From the NCBI GenBank assembly GCA_013146195.2, contig CM028382.1, forward strand, positions 120,603,023 to 120,667,022: 64,000 nucleotides of DNA, read 5' to 3'. The stretch comes from Codonopsis lanceolata (taxonomy: Eukaryota > Streptophyta > Magnoliopsida > Asterales > Campanulaceae). Position 1 is the first letter of the stretch. Each line of letters begins with the position of its first letter. The notes under the pieces are model-generated. The model saw only the letters and a list, made by a program, of their open reading frames with translations, had not been told where the DNA came from and did no database searches. Shown here in pieces: positions 46,568 through 58,290 of this stretch. A program made the position numbers and the translations under genes.

Positions 46568-47770
46568 GCTGAACAATCTGCACTTTCAGAATCAGAATCA
46601 TAAACAGCATTAAGAGTGATAAGATCACATGGATCTTCTCCATCACTATCACTCAAGGTTGATGAAAAATTCAAGCCTTTTTTTCTTAAAGTGTTTGCAC
46701 ATTGGTTAGCATAGTGGCCATAACCTTGACATTCTCTACATTGTATAGAATCAATGTTCTTACCATTGTAGGATGATTTTGATGCAAAGGGGTTTGTGAA
46801 GGGTTTTTCTGGAGTTTGGAAAGAATTTTCTTTGGGAACAAATTTTCGAAATCGGGTTTGAAATTGTTTTTCGAGCTTGATGATGGAGTTCTATTTTGAC
46901 TCTTATTTTTCAAAAAAAATTTGAATTTAGTAGTCAATAGAGCAATAGATTCTTCTCCAAAATCAGACTCATCAATATCCTTTTGAATTTCAAGCAAATC
47001 ACATGAGAGATCAATAGGAGCAGGCATAGCAATATTTTTCACAATGGGTGTAGAAGATGATGAAGCTCCTTTGCCTTTTTGTTTTATTTGATCGTTTAGG
47101 TTCAGTTCAAAGTTTTGAAGAATTCCAGCCAGTCTTTCAAAACTCATCTTGTCAATATCATGTGCTTCTTCAATTGCACATATCTTGACATTGAACCTTT
47201 CAGGCAAAGTTCTCATCATCTTGCTGACAAGACGCTCATTTGTAATAGGATCTCCTAAAGCAAGAGCAGAATTGGATAAATCAAGAAGTCTTCCATAATA
47301 TGTCATAATATCCTCAGACTCATGCATCCTAGTGTTTTCAAATTGAGTGGTGAGCATTCTTAATTTAGAAGCACGAACACTAGCAGGTCCTTCACATAAG
47401 GTCTGAAGGGCCTCCCACACATCTTTAGCAGATTCATAATTTGCTATCACCCTAAAAGTATTAGCATCTAAGGCTTTATAAATAGCTAGACAAGGCTTTT
47501 GAGTTAAAGGAAGCAGTGTTCCTATCATCATTGGTCCACTCAGATTCTTTGGTGATTTTGACATCACCATCCGAATCTATAGTTTTGGGAGGATTCCAAC
47601 CATTTAAAACAGCAAGCCACGCTCTTTCATCAATGGATTTGATGAAGATGCGCATCTTGACTTTCCAAATAGAATAATTAGCATTTGTAAGAGTAGGAGG
47701 CGAACCACGTTCTCATGCGAGAATCCATCACGACTTTAAACGAATCGACTCTTAGTGATATCAAGAGAAG

Positions 47771-47782
47771 GCTCTGATACCA
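47771..47782 (-). other. Primer binding site of element E
   Basis: On the minus strand TGGTATCAGAGC follows the 5' LTR after a single T/A spacer base, tRNA-Met type. Confidence 0.88.
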
Positions 47783-47819
47783 ATTGAAAGAACGTGATTG
47801 TACGGATTCTCAATAGATG

Positions 47820-47871
47820 TCAATGTGAATACCAATGTTGCTGTGATTGTAGCAACAATGGCAGACACAAT
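47820..47871. repeat. Palindromic module, LTR copy 2 of type a
   Basis: Identical to 38050-38101. Confidence 0.85.
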
Positions 47872-48199
47872 GAAATCAGTAAATAATTGCAAAAACAGTA
47901 GCAGCGGAAGATGTATAAAACACAACTTTCAAACACAGATTTGTAAACAGGTTTTAACAGAAAATAATCTACAAGTTTAATACTTGTAGACCAAGCCTCA
48001 AGGCCACAAAAACTTTATTAAAAACAATAATGTTTTACAATGAATAGCTTAGTCAAATCACTAGCAAAAATTCTCACAAGATAAAGTATCTTGGAGAACC
48101 AAAAATCCCACATAAACAATTAAACCAAACGTGGGAAGAAAACAGATTCAACTTCCTTAAACAGAATCAGGAAGAATAAAAAAGCAGGTTTTCCGAAGT

Positions 48200-48241
48200 C
48201 AATGTAGTTGTTGATATTGTAACATCGAAGAAGCTACAATC
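48200..48241. repeat. Palindromic module, LTR copy 2 of type b
   Basis: CAATGTAGTTGTTGATATT, loop GT, then AACATCGAAGAAGCTACAATC. Differs from 38432-38471 by substitutions and a small insertion. Confidence 0.78.
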
Positions 48242-48690
48242 TTTGCAAAAAAAAACTGCCGAGAACTTCGATATTGCTCTCAGCTTATGCCTATTTCTCT
48301 TCTCTCTCGAGCTCTGCCTTGCACGAATTCCAGCCTCCATAATATATAGGCAGCATCACCTATAAACACACGGCACAAGACACAATCCTACTAGGAAAGG
48401 GATTAGCCATGAAAGGAAACAAATCAACACCTTTCCAATCTCATAAGATATTCTTACCAAACATAATCAAATTCTGGATTCTTGGAATATCTAAGTTGCT
48501 TGGCAAGATTTAGTTACCAAATTTGTATGCCTGAAATCTTTTGAAAGATTTTTCTACCTAAAATAAACTAAACCTAATCTAACACAAAATTCTTCATCCT
48601 AACTATTAACTAATTTAAAAAATCATTCTTTGACCAAGAAAGGTGAAAACAAGATAAAATAGGCCTTGCCTATTTTACCCTTACAGGGAC

Positions 48691-49906
48691 TTTCAAGAAG
48701 CCACTACCTGAATCAAAATATATGAATGCTTGGGACAGATGCAATTCAATGGTAATTTCCTGGTTACTCAATTCTTTGTCCCCAGAAATCCGACAGAGCA
48801 TTGTTTATTTCCCTTCTTCTTGTGAAATGTGGGAAGATCTTCTGGCCAGATATTCACAAAGTGATACACCAAAATTGTACCAGATTAGGAAGACCATTGC
48901 CCTTTGCACTCAAGGCACTCTTTCAATCAATGCATATTTCACTAAATTTCGTGGCCTATGGGATGAACTACAAAACCTTCTTCCCATTCCTAACTATATA
49001 TGTGACTGCACATGTGGAGCAACCAAGATCCGAGAAGATTATGATCATGCATATAAGATTACTCAATTCTTGATGGGATTGTCAGACTCCTACACTGATG
49101 TTAGAGGCCAGATTCTTAGAATGATTCCTTTACCTTCATTGTCAAAAATTATTTCCATGCTTATTCAAGAGGAAGGTCAAAGGCAATGTGGTCTACTTCC
49201 AAATCAACAAGATCCTGCAACTATTCTGTTTGGAAGATCAAACAACAACATTGGGGGAAATAGACTTAATAAGGCTGCTCAAAATTCTGGCAGAAATGGA
49301 AACAGTTCAAGAGGCAAGTTTTTCTGTGATCACTGCCATGGGGATTCTCATGTCAAAGAAAAATGTTTCTTTCTCATTGGATTCCCTGAATGGCATTCCC
49401 TATATGGCACTAAGCCTGATCCTTCAAAGATGCCAAAGAACAGAAACAAATCCAAGACCAGCAGCACTTCCAATTCTGTTTCTCTGAAAGATAATATCAA
49501 CAATTGTGGGCAATTTACAAAAGAACAGGTTGCTCAACTTCTTTCCATGATCAACCCCAAAGTGAACTGTGGTGAGATTGATTCACCTCTTGATAATGCT
49601 GCTGAGTGCATGGCAGGTATTCCTAAACTCACTCTTAATTGTGTTAATATTCCTTGTTCTTCTGAATATAAATCAAAAACTCAAGACTGGATCATTGACA
49701 CTGGAGCATCTGATCACATAACAAATTCCTTCTTAACTCTTATTGATCCTGTCCCTATTCAGTCTTACATACATCTGCCAAATGGAAAGTACTCTAAAAT
49801 TACTCATAAAGGCAGTGTTAAACTCACCAATGAAATAATTTTACCCAATGTTTTCTGTGTTCCAGAATTTCATTTTAATCTACTGTCTGGAAGTAAACTT
49901 GCATAG
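48691..49906 (+). pseudogene. gag C-terminal part and protease of element D
   Basis: The D frame resumes after the GGGAC duplication. It encodes the gag core (WDRCNSMVISWLLNSLSPEI, LSINAYFTKFRGLWDEL), a zinc knuckle (FCDHCHGDSHVKEKCF), and the protease active site DWIIDTGASDHIT, intact here unlike in A. It runs to a TAG at 49904-49906, followed by a second TAG. The same phase continues beyond. Confidence 0.92.
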
Positions 49907-52900
49907 TAGACTAAACACATCATTATTTTTTCTGCTAACAATTGTGTTATCCAGGACCCTGTCAAGAAAACATTCAAGGTGATTGGTAAACTCATTGAAG
50001 GGCTTTATAAATTTCAGACATGCCATCACAAAGAAGATACCAACCAGAAAATCCATCCAGATGATCACTCTTCCTTCAATATAAATAAAAATGTTCCCTT
50101 TCATGTTGATAATAATGATTTTCATTATAGTTCCTTTTCTGTCGATCCTTTGTATTTGTGGCACAAAAGAATTGGTCACCTTCCTTTACATGCTATGAAA
50201 AATATAGATTCTCTATGCTCTTTAAATTTCAAAAATTACAAACACTTTCATTGTGAAATCTGTCATCTTGCTAGACAAACTAGACAACAATTCAACCTAA
50301 GTAACTCTCATAGTACTACTGCCTTTGATCTCCTACATTCTGATGTGTGGGGGCCATATAGACACTATACTCATGATGGATTCAATTCCTTTCTCACTAT
50401 TGTGGATGACCATACTAGGGCAACTTGGACTATCCTTCTTAAGTCCAAAGCTAATGTTTGTCATCTAATGCAGAACTTCATCACTATGGTCAAAACTCAA
50501 TTCAATAGAAGTGTTAAAGAAATCAGATCTGATAATGAGATTGAATTCTTTAACTCTTGTATGAATTCCCTTCTTGATTCTTTAGGCATTATACATCAAA
50601 GTTCTTGCACTAAAACACCACAATAGAATGGGAGAGTTGAAAGAAAGCACAGACACCTAATGGAATTAGCAAGAGCACTTAAATTCCAATCCAATCTCCC
50701 TATACATTTTTGGGGGGATTGTCTGCTTACAGCCACCTATCTTATTAACAAACTCCCAAATTCTGTCTTGAAATTCAAATCTCCCTTTGAAGTTCTGTAT
50801 GGCACAAGACCCAAGTATGATCATCTTAAAACCTTTGGTTATTTGTGCTATGCCTCAACACTTGCTCTTAATAGGGATAAGTTTATGCCCAGAGCTCAGA
50901 AGTGTGTTTTCCTTGGTTATGCCTTTACCAAAAAGGCCTATAAATGCTTTAATCTAACCACTCAAAGAACCTTCTTTAGCAGAGATGTAAGTTTCTGTGA
51001 AGAAGTCTTTCCTTTCAAAGCCAATAATCAAAGTGAAACCATCAATACAAGCATGTTTCCCTCATATGATATTCCTAACTTCTCAGATAATGAAGAAGAC
51101 CAGCTTCCCATTCCTACTGAAAATATTCATATAGACAATCTTAATAATGAACCTACTAATAATACCACTACCTCTCAGCCTAAAATTAGTATCCCTACAA
51201 ATAGACTTGTAAGAAACAGATCCATTCCTGCAAAATTTAGGGACTATACTGATCTTCCCTCACAACTTCAAACTCATAGTGATACAACTACTAATACTAC
51301 CCTCCTTTACCCTTTTATTAACTACTGTAACTTCAGTCAAACATCTTCAGAATATATGAAATACTCCTGTAATATATCCAAGGTCTCTGAACCCCAAACC
51401 TATGAGAGGGCTGCCAAAGACCCCCTATGGTGTAAAGCTATGGAAGAAGAATTAAAGGCCTTAGAAGCCAACAAAACCTGGACTTTAGAACATCTCCCTG
51501 AAAAGAAACATAAAGTTGGATCAAAATGGATCTTTAGAATCAAGTATAAACCTGATGGGAGTGTTGATAAATACAAAGCAAGATTAGTTGCTAAAGGATT
51601 TACACAAGTGGAAGGAAATGACTATTTTGAAACCTTTGCTCCTGTAGCAAAGATGACATCTGTCAGAATACTTATTTCTATTGCAGCCTCAAAGAAATGG
51701 GACATCACGCATATGGATGTATCAAATACATTCTTACATGGAGATCTGAATGAAGAGATTTATATGGATGCTGCTCCTGGATATAAGCATAATCTGCCCA
51801 AGAACAAAGGGCATGTAGTTTACAAATTACACAAATCTCTCTATGGTCTCAAGCGGGCCCCAAGACAATGGTTTGAGAAGTTTTCTTCCACTCTTACTGA
51901 ATTTGGTTTCTCTCACTCACCTAATGATCACACTTTATTCACTATGAGATCCAATGAGAACTTTATTGCTATACTTGTCTATGTTAATGATCTTCTAATT
52001 TCAGGAAATAACAAGGACCTCATTGCTAAAGTTAAAGATTACATTCATTCTAAGTTTCCTGTAAAAGATTTGGGGAACCTTAGATACTTCCTTGGCCTTG
52101 AAATTGCAAAGAACTCTACTGGATTGTGTCTTCATCAAAGGAATTACACAATAGATATTATTAAAGACTGTGGTCTACTCAATGCTAAGCCCAAGCTTAC
52201 TCCTATTGAACCTCATCATAATCTTGCAACCAATCCAGGAATTCCTTTAAAAGATCCCTTGCCTTATAGAAGACTGATAGGCAGGCTTATTTACCTAACC
52301 ATTTCTAGGCCTAACATAGCCTATGGTGTCCACATCCTAAGCCAATTTATGGCTAAACCCACAACTGAACATTGGAAAGTTGGATTAAGACTTGTCAAAT
52401 ATCTCAAAAACAGTCCAGGGCAAGGTCTTTTCTTTCCTGCAGACTCTCCTTTAAACCTTAATGCATATTGTGATTCAGACTGGGCATCTTGTCCAATTAC
52501 CAGAAGATCAGTATCAGGATTCTGTGTGTTTCTTGGAAATTCTCTTATTTCATGGAAAAGCAAGAAGCAAAGTAGTTGTTGTTAGCGCATCTTCATATAA
52601 GTCGAATACGAGAGCATGGCAAATACTTGCTGTGAGTTAACCTGGATCACAGCAATACTCAGAGACTTTAATGTCTCAAATTGTGATCCCATTCCTCTCT
52701 TCTGTGATAATAAATCAGCCATTTATATAGCAGCTAACCCAGTTTATCATGAGAGGACAAAACATATAGAAATTGACTGCCATATTGTAAGAAACATGAT
52801 ATAGAAGAATCTGATCAGTACTAGATATATTCCATCACATCTTCAAGTGGCTGATATCTTCACTAAAGCCTTGCCCAGTGCTAAGTTCTTTGATTTGCTG

Positions 52901-53008
52901 AGCAAGTTGCAAGTTAAGAATCTATTCTCCACTTCCAACTTGAGTGGGGGTGTTAAAGCTACCAAGGTTTTACAAGAGATTAATGAAGATAATCAGCCAG
53001 CAAGTTAA
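49907..53008 (+). pseudogene. Integrase-RT-RNase H part of pol, element D
   Basis: GAG-pre-integrase (LYLWHKRIGHLPLHA...CEICHLAR), then integrase with LLHSDVWGP but IRSDNEIEF where DNGTEF is normal, and a TAG at 50624-50626 inside the PQQNG box (probably from CAG). RT has MDVSNTFLHGDL and GLKRAPRQWF, and its catalytic box reads YVND instead of YVDD, so polymerase activity should be lost. RNase H begins YCDSDWASCP, then a stop and frame slip at 52583-52610; CDNKSAIYIAAN and ERTKHIEIDCH follow; another TAG at 52802-52804. The phase ends at TAA 53006-53008 inside the 3' LTR. Confidence 0.92.
52940..52950 (+). other. Polypurine tract of element D
   Basis: TTGAGTGGGGG immediately before the 3' LTR. 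Confidence 0.85.
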
Positions 53009-53260
53009 AAGGGGTTGTGTGTAAATCATTATTTCTGCCTATCCTATTTGTCAGGGGTGTCGAGTGTCATATTTTAGAAGTTAGGCAGTTATGCTGTTAG
53101 CATTCAGTTAGTTTGTTATTCTATTCTTCTGTATATATATTGTTGGTTGTGTATGGAAACAACTCAACTTACAATGAAATAAAAATTTCTTTTCTTCCTT
53201 TTATTTTTGTTCGATTCATCAAGATTATAGAAGAACAATTATGAAGTTCAGATTCTAACA
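52951..53260 (+). repeat. 3' LTR of element D
   Basis: 310 bp, about 7-8 differences from 37283-37592 by eye. Confidence 0.93.
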
Positions 53261-53800
53261 TTCCTCACTATTACTTAATTAGGTGTTGTTTCTTCCAATC
53301 TTGTCTCGTTGTTACTTAATTAGACGCCGTTTCTTCCAATTATGCCCGGTGTTATTTAATTAGTCATCGTTTCTTATAATCCTACCTCGGTGTTACGTAA
53401 TTAGACATCGTTCCTTCAAATCCTGCCTTGGTGTATAGGTTTTTAATAGACATTTGTTGTTTTTGGTAGCTTATTCTCTGTATTGGTTTGTAATTCACCT
53501 AGTATTTGACAATAAATATGTATACATTTTTTTATTTGGTGCCAAAATTCATTTTATTCATTCGGATGACAAATTTGTAGATGGGGCGTCGATGTTTTTT
53601 AATCACACATTGCATCATCCTATGCTGCTTCATTGATTTTTATTTATGCGTCGTAATTGATTTTGTAAAAATAGCCCCTTCTCTTTAGTTAAACATTGGG
53701 TGTCATTGATTTTTAATTAGACATCATATCCTCCAATCATGTATCATTGGTTTATATTTATTTTGCGTCGTTCTTTGTTTTTTAGGCAACGTATCTTCCA
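53261..53800 (+). repeat. 41-bp minisatellite, right part
   Basis: Units like TGTTACTTAATTAG...CGTTTCTTCCAAT continue clearly to about 53440 and then decay into vaguer copies (ATTTTTAATTAGACATCATA near 53720). Confidence 0.75.
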
Positions 53801-55039
53801 ATACTTAAAATGAGTATTTGTCAGGGGACCAGCACGGTTATCACCCAAGATCTTTTATACTCCCAAATGAGTATCCACTTTGATTTGGCATAAAATAAAA
53901 CAATTTATGTTATTATAAATATTAGAATAATGTGTATTTTCTAAAGACACTCGTGTAAGAGTGGTGCCCATTAATTAAAATTTAAATCAAGTCAGTGATA
54001 AAATAATAAAGAAACGTTTAAAAACGAAAGGGAAAAGATTATCACCATTTTTAGGAACAAAGTGAGTCATGCCGTAATTTTGTTTTTATGATTTTGCACC
54101 CCATTGTCATCAAGTTATACCTAAGTGTTCTTTATGTGTATACTCGTATGAAATGGATTGTACATCATTCATATCTACTAAAATATATCGTCTTTGTTCC
54201 TAAATAATTGTCTTATCTTCCTTTTTCGTCTTTTACAAATAAATGTTTTGTTTTAAATTTTTTTCTTTTTAAATAAACATTTTTACCATTTAATTTACAT
54301 TTTTTTCATCCCACTTCAATGAACGTGTGCTTTAAAGTACGTTACATATTATACCAATATTTACAATATAGTAACTTAGTTTTTCTTAACTTGTGATACA
54401 TAATGGAATACGGTTAGTTTGCTCGAGAAATTCGACCATGATTTTGATTTGAGGTTACTTTCGGCTTCTCGAAAAGTTCTACAAAAGATTAACCTGAATA
54501 GTTAAGAACTTTGTCAGTCGTGCGCGTTTACAGTTCAAGAAGAATGAAGTGTTTATGGTTTGATTTATGGATTAGATTAAATGTGTTTAATACATTTAAT
54601 TCAGTTGGTAGAATATGTATCCCAAATCATTTAATTCACGTGTTTGAAAATATATACAAAATCGTTTACTCATTTTATTCTGGGCAAATAGTCCACTATA
54701 TACAATTTTGTTATTATGATATTTTTAGTAGTCGACTTTAGAAAATTTATATTTATCATCTCTTTAACATTTCAATTTTATCTTTCACATTTAATCTAAC
54801 ATATTGATTATGCTCAAATTGTTGGTAATTTTGAACAAAATTAATTCTAGTCATATATCCCTTAATAATTACTAGATTTTGTACCCGTTATTATGGCACG
54901 ACGCCAATATGAGACAAATACAGATAGAGGCAGTGTCAGTATTCAAAATAACCAATTTAAAATGAACACCTCTCGGTAATCAATTAAAACAATATGATCA
55001 TCCAACAGTGGAAAAAAAATTAAAAGTTTGTTTTGTCAT
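53801..55039. other. Intergenic, no gene seen
   Basis: AT-rich. Two phrases resembling CTAGATTTTGTACCCGTTAT...TATGAGAC recur here (54874) and, more decayed, near 55505 and 55910, suggesting an old dispersed non-autonomous repeat. Confidence 0.4.
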
Positions 55040-55230
55040 TTTTTTAGGGAAACATGTGCGGTACTCTGTTAGATTTTAATAAACTTAAGGGGAACAACCA
55101 GCCTTACCCTTAAGACAAAATTTATATAAAGAAGAGGAAAATGATACAGAAAATATAAGGAAAATGATGCAGAGAAGGAAAAGAATATAGAGTATAGGAA
55201 GGCAAATAGTAGAATTAAGTTAGATATCTC
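55040..55230 (-). mobile_element. 3' end of a LINE (minus strand)
   Basis: GGGAAACATGTGCGGTACTC...AACAACCAGCCTTACCC matches the tail of the LINE at 59785 (GGAAACAGGGGCGGCACCC...ACAACCAGCCTTGCCC). No coding domain remains. Confidence 0.6.
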
Positions 55231-56305
55231 CTATATTGTTACTGGGATTCACGAAATCTAGCAATATCTTGGTCAATAGTTAACTTCTTAGAATAACTTA
55301 ATTGTGGCCCGTAGTTATGTTTTGTAAAAATGAATCCTGATCAGTAATTAACTTTTCAGAAAGATTCAGCTTAATTATAATATAGATAATTTTCAAATAT
55401 GAACTCTTTGGTTGGAAAAAGATGATTAATTAACATGGTAGAAAATATATTCCAAATCACCAAGTCATCTTTCTAATGTGTTTTAACATTCATCATACGA
55501 GGTCTTTCTGCCCGTGACTAAGATATGATCCAGTATGAGACCTATTCAATGTATGCTCGAGATATGAGTATTGTAAGGGAGATAACAAAAGGACAATTAC
55601 CTTTAAATCTTTAATCATAATCGTTAAAAGTTCAAAAAGTTACGAATGTGATAAATCTATTAGCTTTTGTTAATTATGCGTGTATCAAACGAGTTGTATT
55701 GTAATATAGACAAATTAAAAATGTAAAGAATTTATATTATATAATTGGTGTAATGGGGGAAAAAGAAAATGGATAATTATCTTCACACATTCACACATGT
55801 GGATGTGAAAATTATGTCTAATCCTCAAATGTTTTAAAAGTTTAAAAGATAATTTAAATCAGAGCAAGTAGTTAGCTTTTGTAAAAATCACGTGTGTGAA
55901 GCGAGGTTTTCGTGCCCATGTGTATGACACAATCTTAGTTTGAGACTTTGTAATGTGGAGAGAAAAATAAGATTAAAAAAGGATAACTACCTCCACACAT
56001 GAGATGAATCACAATCGTTAAAATATTTAAAATAAAGTTTCAAGAGTTATTTTATTTCTTTTCTTTGATAGAGGATCAGTAATGGTTCCCCATTTATCCT
56101 CTTGTTAACTCGAACCCACTACCTATTAAGTATGGGTAAAACGTCTTAGCATTAAGTTGCACTTATCCTCTTCAAGAGTTTCTGACTATCTAAAATGTGA
56201 GAAATTAATGGCATATTACGTCAACTCAAATTGTTGACATCCTTTTGTGTGCGAGCGCCCCCCACCCCACATGACACGCCTACGGGGTTGTAAGATAACA
56301 ACTAT
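55231..56305. other. Intergenic, no gene seen
   Basis: AT-rich, only short frames. Contains two decayed repeats of a CCCGTG/TGAGAC phrase (about 55510 and 55915). Confidence 0.4.
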
Positions 56306-57303
56306 AGTAAGGGTAATGCTGGGCACATCTTATTAGCACTCAATTTTGGGTACCAAATGATGTGACATCTTATGTGTCATATTGTTAACATAACTTTTTA
56401 ACTTATAGTGGAGCCCATAAAATGCCAAATAAGATGACACATTGGAAACCACATGATTTAGTGCACAAATTTGAGTGCTCATTGAGTGACTCTAGCATTA
56501 CTCTTATAGTAAGGGTAATGCTAGGGCTACTCTAATAGCACTCAATTTTGGGTACCAAATGATGTGGCATCTTATGTGTCATATTGTTAACATAACTTTT
56601 TAACTTATAGTGAAGCTCATAAAATGTCAAATAAGATGACACATTGGAAACCACATCATTTGGTGCACAAATTTGAGTGTTCATTGAGTGACTCTAGCAT
56701 TACTCTTATAGTAAGGGTAATGCTAGGGTCACTCTAATAGCACTCAATTTTGGGTACCAAATGATATGACATCTTATGTGTCATATTGTTAACATAACTT
56801 TTTAACTTATAGTGGAGCCCATAAAATGCCAAATAAGATAACACATTGGAAACCACATCATTTGGTGCACAAAATTGAATGCTCATTGAGTGACTCTAGC
56901 ATTACTCTTATAGTAAGGGTAATGTTAGGGTCACTCTAATAGCACTCAAAGTTGGATACCAAAAGATGTGGCATCTTATGTGTCATATTGTTAACATAAC
57001 TTTTTAACTTATAGTGAAGCCTATAAAATGCCAAATAAGATGACACATTGAAAACCACATCATTTGGTGCACAAATTTGAGTGCTTATTGAGTGACTCTA
57101 GCATTACTCTTATAGTAAGGGTAATGCTAGGACCACTCTAATAGCACTCAATTTTAGGTATCAAATGATGTGGCATCTTATGTGTTATATTGTTAACATA
57201 ACTTTTTAACTTATAGTGGAGTCCATAAAATACCAAATAAGATGACTCATTGAAAATCACATCATTTGGTGCACAATTTTAAATGTTTATTGAGTGACTC
57301 TAA
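56306..57303. repeat. Five-unit tandem array of a 202-bp palindromic MITE
   Basis: AGTAAGGGTAATG starts at 56306, 56508, 56710, 56912 and 57114, a constant 202-bp spacing. Within each unit the left side (GTAAGGGTAATGCTAGGG, TACCAAATGATGTGGCATC) is the inverted complement of the right side (CCACATCATTTGGTGCAC, GACTCTAGCATTACTCTTA), so each unit can fold fully. Units are joined at TA. No coding. Confidence 0.92.
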
Positions 57304-57304
57304 C

Positions 57305-57310
57305 ATATAT

Positions 57311-57367
<57 letters not shown>
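57305..57367. repeat. AT microsatellite
   Basis: About thirty AT dinucleotides directly after the last MITE unit. Confidence 0.95.
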
Positions 57368-57370
<3 letters not shown>

Positions 57371-57383
57371 TTGATTGAGTGTC

Positions 57384-57475
57384 ATTTTCTAGGAATATTG
57401 AATAGTTAGGTGCCAACCTCATAAACACTCCACCTTTTCCATTTATAATGCTAACTGTTGCTTTGATGACACTTG
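57384..57475 (+). repeat. Segment repeated across the assembly gap, copy 1
   Basis: TTTTCTAGGAATA...CTCCACCTTTTCC...ATGCTAACTGTTGCTTTGATG resembles the sequence right after the gap (57915-58005). Confidence 0.7.
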
Positions 57476-57814
57476 AAGATACAAAGATAGTGCTATATTC
57501 ATATTTTTAGTTAGATTTATAGTCTACCATGTTTTTCGATAGTTACCAAATACTTAAAAATAAGAAAAATATTTTTCAAAAATCGTTTTCTGTTAAAAAA
57601 TATATAACCTAAGCGTGACTATTCTAATTTTCTCGCTAATTCCCACTCAAAAGTAACAACAGTAAGGTTATAATGGCTAGTTGGTGAAAAAATATTCAAG
57701 ATATATAGAATCATAGTATTAATAATCTTTTTAATCTATGTGCAAAGTTGAAAATTGAAGTTTTATTTTTAGATAAAGGGTGTAATACCCTCATCTCATA
57801 TTGAGAATGTGTGA

Positions 57815-57914
57815 NNNNNNNNNNNNNNNNNNNNNNNNNNNNNNNNNNNNNNNNNNNNNNNNNNNNNNNNNNNNNNNNNNNNNNNNNNNNNNNNNNNNNN
57901 NNNNNNNNNNNNNN
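57815..57914. other. Assembly gap (100 N)
   Basis: Exactly 100 N, a conventional gap of unknown length. Any frame drawn through it is meaningless. Confidence 0.99.
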
Positions 57915-58005
57915 TTTTCTAGGAATAGGTTTGCCAAACTCTTAAATATGTACTCCATGTTTCCCTTCATAATGTGTCATGCTAACTATTGCTTTAATGA
58001 CATTT
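57915..58005 (+). repeat. Segment repeated across the assembly gap, copy 2
   Basis: TTTTCTAGGAATAGG...ACTCCATGTTTCCC...CATGCTAACTATTGCTTTAATG parallels 57384-57475. Confidence 0.7.
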
Positions 58006-58290
58006 TTTTTTAAAGTTGGAGGGGAGGTGAGTTTACCCCATTTGGCCGGAGTATTATTATTTAATGTCTTGAGAAGTTACAATATAACAATCTGATGCAT
58101 ATAATAATGCTTGAACAAATGGCGTGTCTGCCTCGATCTCTACATTGAGAGTAGTAAAGTATCAGAGTACCTCTACTAGGACTTGAACATCCAATCTTTA
58201 GAAGTGAACAATATCAAATGATCTAGAGCTTGTTTGTATTGAGAATTGAAAAGATGCACCTCCATCGAATATCACTTAGCCCTAACTCAA
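58006..58290. other. Short intergenic stretch, no gene seen
   Basis: A poly-T run (about 58003-58012) and general AT-rich sequence. No recognisable feature. Confidence 0.4.

Larger units (their letters stand above)
45812..47735 (-). pseudogene. gag of element E, broken
   Basis: Reading leftwards from about 47735: an N-terminal stretch with NANYSIWKVKMRIFIKSID; a frameshift near 47493; UBN2-type gag (ALDANTFRVIANYESAKDVW, LEGx-type core); a first zinc knuckle at about 46690-46745 (CRECQGYGHYANQC); an acidic linker with a TAG stop; a coiled coil (46200-46450, heptads rich in Leu/Lys/Glu); and a second knuckle at about 46010-46060 (CHFCHKPGHIQPFC). No good start codon remains, so the 5' end is damaged. 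Double knuckle plus coiled coil fits SIRE-like gag. Confidence 0.87.
38014..48685 (-). mobile_element. SIRE-like Ty1/copia retrotransposon E, nested in D
   Basis: LTRs at 47784-48685 (5', minus strand) and 38014-38930 (3') are flanked by the perfect duplication GGGAC (38009-38013, 48686-48690). Reading leftwards: primer site, gag with two zinc knuckles and a coiled coil, protease, integrase, RT, RNase H, a 1.1-kb spacer, an env-like gene and a polypurine tract. The 10.7-kb plan matches the SIRE lineage but its sequence differs clearly from B. Several frameshifts make it defective. The element carries many copies of a CAATG...CATTG palindrome, listed separately. Confidence 0.94.
47784..48685 (-). 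repeat. 5' LTR of element E
   Basis: 902 bp, 15 bp shorter than its partner 38014-38930. Most of the length difference lies at the type b palindrome and the neighbouring A-run. Confidence 0.93.
37283..53260 (+). mobile_element. Ty1/copia LTR retrotransposon D (host of nested E)
   Basis: Two 310-bp LTRs (37283-37592, 52951-53260; TGTTAAAGCT...GATTCTAACA), a tRNA-Met primer site and a GAGTGGGGG polypurine tract define it. Without E it is about 5.3 kb with the same domain plan as A and clear gag similarity. It is inserted in a 41-bp minisatellite. The flanks AATCC and TTCCT do not form a perfect duplication. The coding frame stays in one phase almost throughout but has several TAG stops and a mutated RT site. 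Confidence 0.93.

Noticed and set aside
57801..58013. Open frame through the N run
   Set aside because: The frame exists only because N codons cannot stop; it has no meaning.
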